Shown in pieces: positions 61,215 to 64,000 of a stretch of DNA of 64,000 nt (positions within the stretch are counted from its first letter, which is position 1; every line of letters begins with the position of its first letter). The position numbers and the translations under genes are program-made. The DNA comes from Aurifilum marmelostoma (lineage: Eukaryota; Ascomycota; Sordariomycetes; Diaporthales; Cryphonectriaceae). The stretch covers positions 62,001-126,000 of the forward strand of contig JAMXSV010000019.1 of the NCBI GenBank assembly GCA_027559495.1. Reading direction: 5' to 3'. The notes beneath the pieces were generated by a model. The model was not told the DNA's origin, did not search any database, and saw nothing but the letters and a program-made list of their open reading frames with translations.

Positions 61215-62176
61215 CTATGCAGCTTCCTCCCAGGACCGGCGGATGACCCGTGCAAACATTTCCACGTTAACGTCCTCGCGGATCTCGGCCTTCTTAGCCT
61301 CGTTGTCTGCATTCTTGGGCACGACCACCTTGTCTCCATCCACCTTCCAGCCGCAGGTCTCAACCACGAACTTCTCAACAGCTTCCTTGCCCTCGAGTCC
61401 CAGCCAGTCGCTCAGCACAGGTACGGTCTGGACCTCCCTAAAGGCCTCCGAAACGAGATGTGCGATGCGCATCCGGATGGTCTCCTCAAACCCATCAATG
61501 TCGGTAGTCAGATCGGCATAGAGGTCGTCAGAGTCCAGGGTAGCCCAGAACCGGGCGAACGAGGCACCTTCAAGGTGGGCGTTGAGGGCGCGAAGCTTTG
61601 AAACGGCCTCAGCAAGCTCCGAGCCGCTGGCGAGGGAGGAGGGTGAGAGGAGGTGGAGGGCGAGGTTGAATTGCGGGGAGGGGAAGGTAGTCATGGCCTT
61701 GACGAGAATGTTGGTGATGACCTCGTCCTTGATGCGATCGGGGTTGAGCTGGTAGCTGTCGTTGAGAAAGAAGAGGTCAAGTCAGCAACATGCGCTGGTC
61801 TCGTGGTCAAGGACATGAGATTATAGGCAACAGGGACGGAGAAAAGATGTGTCTCAGATAGAGCTAATATTTCCACTTCACGCGCCAGAAGCGTCAGGTA
61901 ATAGGAAACGTGGTTGAGTTTGTTCATCATTATACACAGCCTTCGAGCGATGTCACGGGAGACAAGGACAAGAAGACGAGCAATAAGAGGGGGGAGCAAG
62001 TAGACCTACAGCTTCAGGAGGACCCTGTTTGCGTTGCCGTCGCAGTACCTCTGCTCGCATTGCTGCTGGAGGTATGCCTCAAGGGGGCCGACTGCCTCTG
62101 GGTTGTATCGCTCGAGGCCATTTATTATCTGGTGTATCTCGGCCGGCCGCTCTTGTGGATCTTCGTTGTTGGACAT
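61215..62176 (-). CDS. Translation initiation factor 3 subunit K
   Basis: Two exons on the minus strand, 62176-62010 and 61755-61215, with a 254-nt intron (GTAGGT donor), give 235 residues, the usual size for eIF3k. Seen: ERPAEIHQIINGLERYNPEAVGPLEAYL at the start, the junction LLKLYQLNPD, and FPSPQFNLALHLL, then RIAHLVSEAF and a PCI/CSN8-like winged-helix C-terminus (VEKFVVETCGW, then MFARVIRRSWEEAA). eIF3k is a non-core subunit of eIF3, the scaffold that brings mRNA and the ternary complex to the 40S ribosome; many fungi keep it, although S. cerevisiae lacks it. The start at 62176 was chosen because homology begins there; an in-frame ATG at 62260 would add 28 poorly conserved residues. Diverges from DNA ligase I. 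Confidence 0.92.
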
Positions 62177-62700
62177 GACGGGCAGCCTCTTGATGTTGAT
62201 GCCCTGTGTGTATGAGATTAGGTATGGCCCAGAGGAGTGAGACGCAGGAAGAATAGCCACGAGAAAAGACGAGTAAGGCGCTTAAGTTCGAGAGGTGGAT
62301 GCCGCCAGGTCTGTCGTCCTTTCGTTCTTTGACGACTTCGACTTGCTCGGTAGTGGGGCAAGCTCCCGCAGAAACTTTGGCCGGTCGCACTTTCCAAGGC
62401 CTTTGTGAGCTTGTTAGCCTGAGAGGTACTAGTGTCACGGAGGACGGTCAAAGTTGGGGGCCGAGCTGACCAATTGACACCGTCCGACTGTGAGCAGGGT
62501 TCAGGGGTACGTAGGTACTCGGTGACATCAACCACTCGAGACGATTATTGAGTGAAGGCTACATCTGCCTGTGGCAGCCCAAGGTATTAGCAAGAACACC
62601 GAGAGACCTGAAGATGAAGTGACTTAGAGCTCTTCAATGAGGCCGCAGACTGCGCCTCACAAATCCGCCAGCTAACAGGACTCACCATCTCAGCGCAACA
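62177..62700. promoter_or_regulatory. Divergent promoter region, eIF3k and DNA ligase I
   Basis: 524 bases between the two starts; no gene visible. Confidence 0.55.
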
Positions 62701-64000
62701 ATGTCGAGCCCGGCCAAGAAGCGCAAGCTGAATAACGATGTCAAGCCGCCCTCTAAGGGTCTCGAATACTTCTTCGCTAGACAGAAGCAGAATTCCGACG
62801 CACCGGGTCCCAAACAGGCAGTCGAGGATGTGGCGCCCTTGGGAGTTGAGCCTGCCAACGAAACATCTCATCGTGACTTATCAGATGAGGAGCTGGCCAG
62901 GAAGTTGCAGGCTGAATGGGATCGGGAGGACGCTCAGGGTGGACAGTTGAATGAAGTCAAGCATGATGCTGTGAGGGAGCAAGCTTCGTCGTCTGACCGT
63001 CCACGTCCAGAAGCCATAAGGATCGGACCAGTGGAGACGCAGAAAGGAGAATCAGAACCCCCCCTGGGACTCGAGTGGAAAAGCACGTTGTCCCTCCAGT
63101 CGATGGCTGATGCGGAGGAGACAGCATCCGCCTCGATTCCCTTAGACGAGAGCCCCTTAACCTTCGATCCGTCCAGGTACATTTCAGATCTACAGAAAGC
63201 CTGGGCGACAGAAGGCGGCGATGCTTCCTATGCCTTGCTCACCCGGTGTTTCGTAATCGTGGGCGGCACCACCAAACGAATAGCGACGGTTGATGCGCTG
63301 GTCAACTGTGTGCGGCTCCTGATCGAGGCAGATCCATCCAGTTTGCTTCCAGCAGTGTGGCTGGCAACCAATTCCATCTCGCCCCCCTACATCTCGTTGG
63401 AGCTTGGTCTGGGCGGCTCGGCAATCTCCAAGGCGCTGAAGCAGGTCTGTGGCCTGGACGGGCGGGCATTGAAGACCATCTACGACAAGTACGGCGACCC
63501 GGGCGACGTAGCTTTTGAAGCAAAGAAGAAACAGAGCTTCACGTTGCGGAAACCGAAGCCACTCACCATCAAAGGCGTCTATCAGTCTCTGGTCAAGATC
63601 GCCAACAGCTCTGGGCAGGGCAGTGTCGAACAGAAACAGCGAATTGTTGATCGACTTCTGCAGGACGCTCGAGGTGGCGAGGAGAGCAGGTACATCGTCC
63701 GGACGCTATGCCAGCACCTCAGGATCGGAGCTGTCAAGACGACGATGCTGATCGCTCTGGCAAGGGCGTTCTTGCTCTCTCGCCCACCAGGTGCCGACTT
63801 TCCTCTTCAGGATCGAAAGGGCCTGGCGGCCATGAAGAAGGAAGAGCTGGCGGAGGTCTACGCCAGAGCGGAAGAACTGGTCAAGGCATGTTTCGCCAGG
63901 AGACCCAATTATAGCGACCTTGTCCCCGTGCTGCTCGAGATTGGTATCACGGATGAGCTGTTGCTGCGCTGCGGTCTCACTCTACACATCCCGCTGCGCC
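62701..64000 (+). CDS. DNA ligase I, 5' part (runs off the window)
   Basis: ATP-dependent ligase that seals Okazaki fragments and repair nicks in the nucleus (yeast Cdc9). 433 codons are open from 62701 to the window end without an intron. N-terminal features: a basic nuclear signal KKRKL (residues 6-10), and a PCNA-binding-like box around 18-25 (GLEYFF; the usual Gln is Ser here). A DEELARKLQAEWDRE stretch (about 62-76) resembles a ubiquitin-interacting motif, common in fungal ligases. The alpha-helical DNA-binding domain begins near 145 (LTFDPSRYI). Family motifs include ALLTRCFVIVGGTTKR, LIKGVYQSLVKIA-like GVYQSLVKIA, RYIVRTLCQHLRIGA and, at the very end, LHIPLR, just before the catalytic domain. 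The lysine-containing active site lies beyond the window. Confidence 0.94.
   Translation, partial: MSSPAKKRKLNNDVKPPSKGLEYFFARQKQNSDAPGPKQAVEDVAPLGVEPANETSHRDLSDEELARKLQAEWDREDAQGGQLNEVKHDAVREQASSSDRPRPEAIRIGPVETQKGESEPPLGLEWKSTLSLQSMADAEETASASIPLDESPLTFDPSRYISDLQKAWATEGGDASYALLTRCFVIVGGTTKRIATVDALVNCVRLLIEADPSSLLPAVWLATNSISPPYISLELGLGGSAISKALKQVCGLDGRALKTIYDKYGDPGDVAFEAKKKQSFTLRKPKPLTIKGVYQSLVKIANSSGQGSVEQKQRIVDRLLQDARGGEESRYIVRTLCQHLRIGAVKTTMLIALARAFLLSRPPGADFPLQDRKGLAAMKKEELAEVYARAEELVKACFARRPNYSDLVPVLLEIGITDELLLRCGLTLHIPLR

Overview
The window looks like a chromosome segment of a filamentous ascomycete (Pezizomycotina, probably a sordariomycete). The evidence is short GT-AG introns of about 50-270 nt with CTAAC/CTGAC-type branch sites, fungus-specific families (VID27, DUF7703-like 7TM, GLEYA, HET, toxD-like MDR reductase), and a long AT-rich block in which transposon coding sequence is destroyed almost only by CpA/TpG to TpA transitions, the mark of repeat-induced point mutation (RIP). 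No bacterial, organellar or CRISPR features are visible. I joined exons by hand; every multi-exon model given as a full gene comes to a whole number of codons.

Layout. 1-17.8 kb is accessory, gene-poor and AT-rich. It holds an intact six-exon FAD monooxygenase (3647-5430), a secreted/membrane CFEM-like six-cysteine protein (minus, 5809-6822), a broken GLEYA adhesin (about 9.83-10.7 kb), a DUF7703-like seven-helix membrane protein (12960-13931), a broken HET-domain gene (minus, about 15.3-16.85 kb) and, head to head with it, a broken nucleoside-hydrolase-like gene (plus, about 17.06-17.77 kb). About 17.95-31.8 kb is a gene-free RIP-degraded transposon block. It contains a Tad-like LINE on the plus strand (about 18.0-23.4 kb), immediately followed by a Ty3/gypsy LTR retrotransposon on the minus strand (23422-30863, both LTRs recognisable), then an unidentified degraded fragment.

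31.8-43.4 kb is sparse. It holds an NMNAT-like nucleotidyltransferase (plus) convergent with a KANSL3/TEX30-type alpha/beta hydrolase (minus), a stretch with a diverged direct repeat and a perfect 22-bp palindrome, a toxD-like enoyl/quinone reductase (minus), and a possible short gene fragment near 42.6-42.9 kb.

43.4-64 kb is a dense, GC-richer block of mainly housekeeping genes: an AAAP-type amino acid transporter, trehalose-6-phosphate synthase, TSR4/PDCD2-like ribosome assembly factor, CCT6 chaperonin subunit, prenylcysteine oxidase, VID27, eIF3k and the 5' part of DNA ligase I, which runs off the window. They share basic cellular roles (protein folding, translation, ribosome assembly, DNA replication, stress sugar synthesis) but not one pathway. 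The contrast between the two halves is the main architectural feature. I did not find a convincing new multi-gene system. The best leads are the divergent HET/nucleoside-hydrolase relic pair, the uneven RIP between the two LTRs, and the NMNAT-like/hydrolase pair at the edge of the transposon block.
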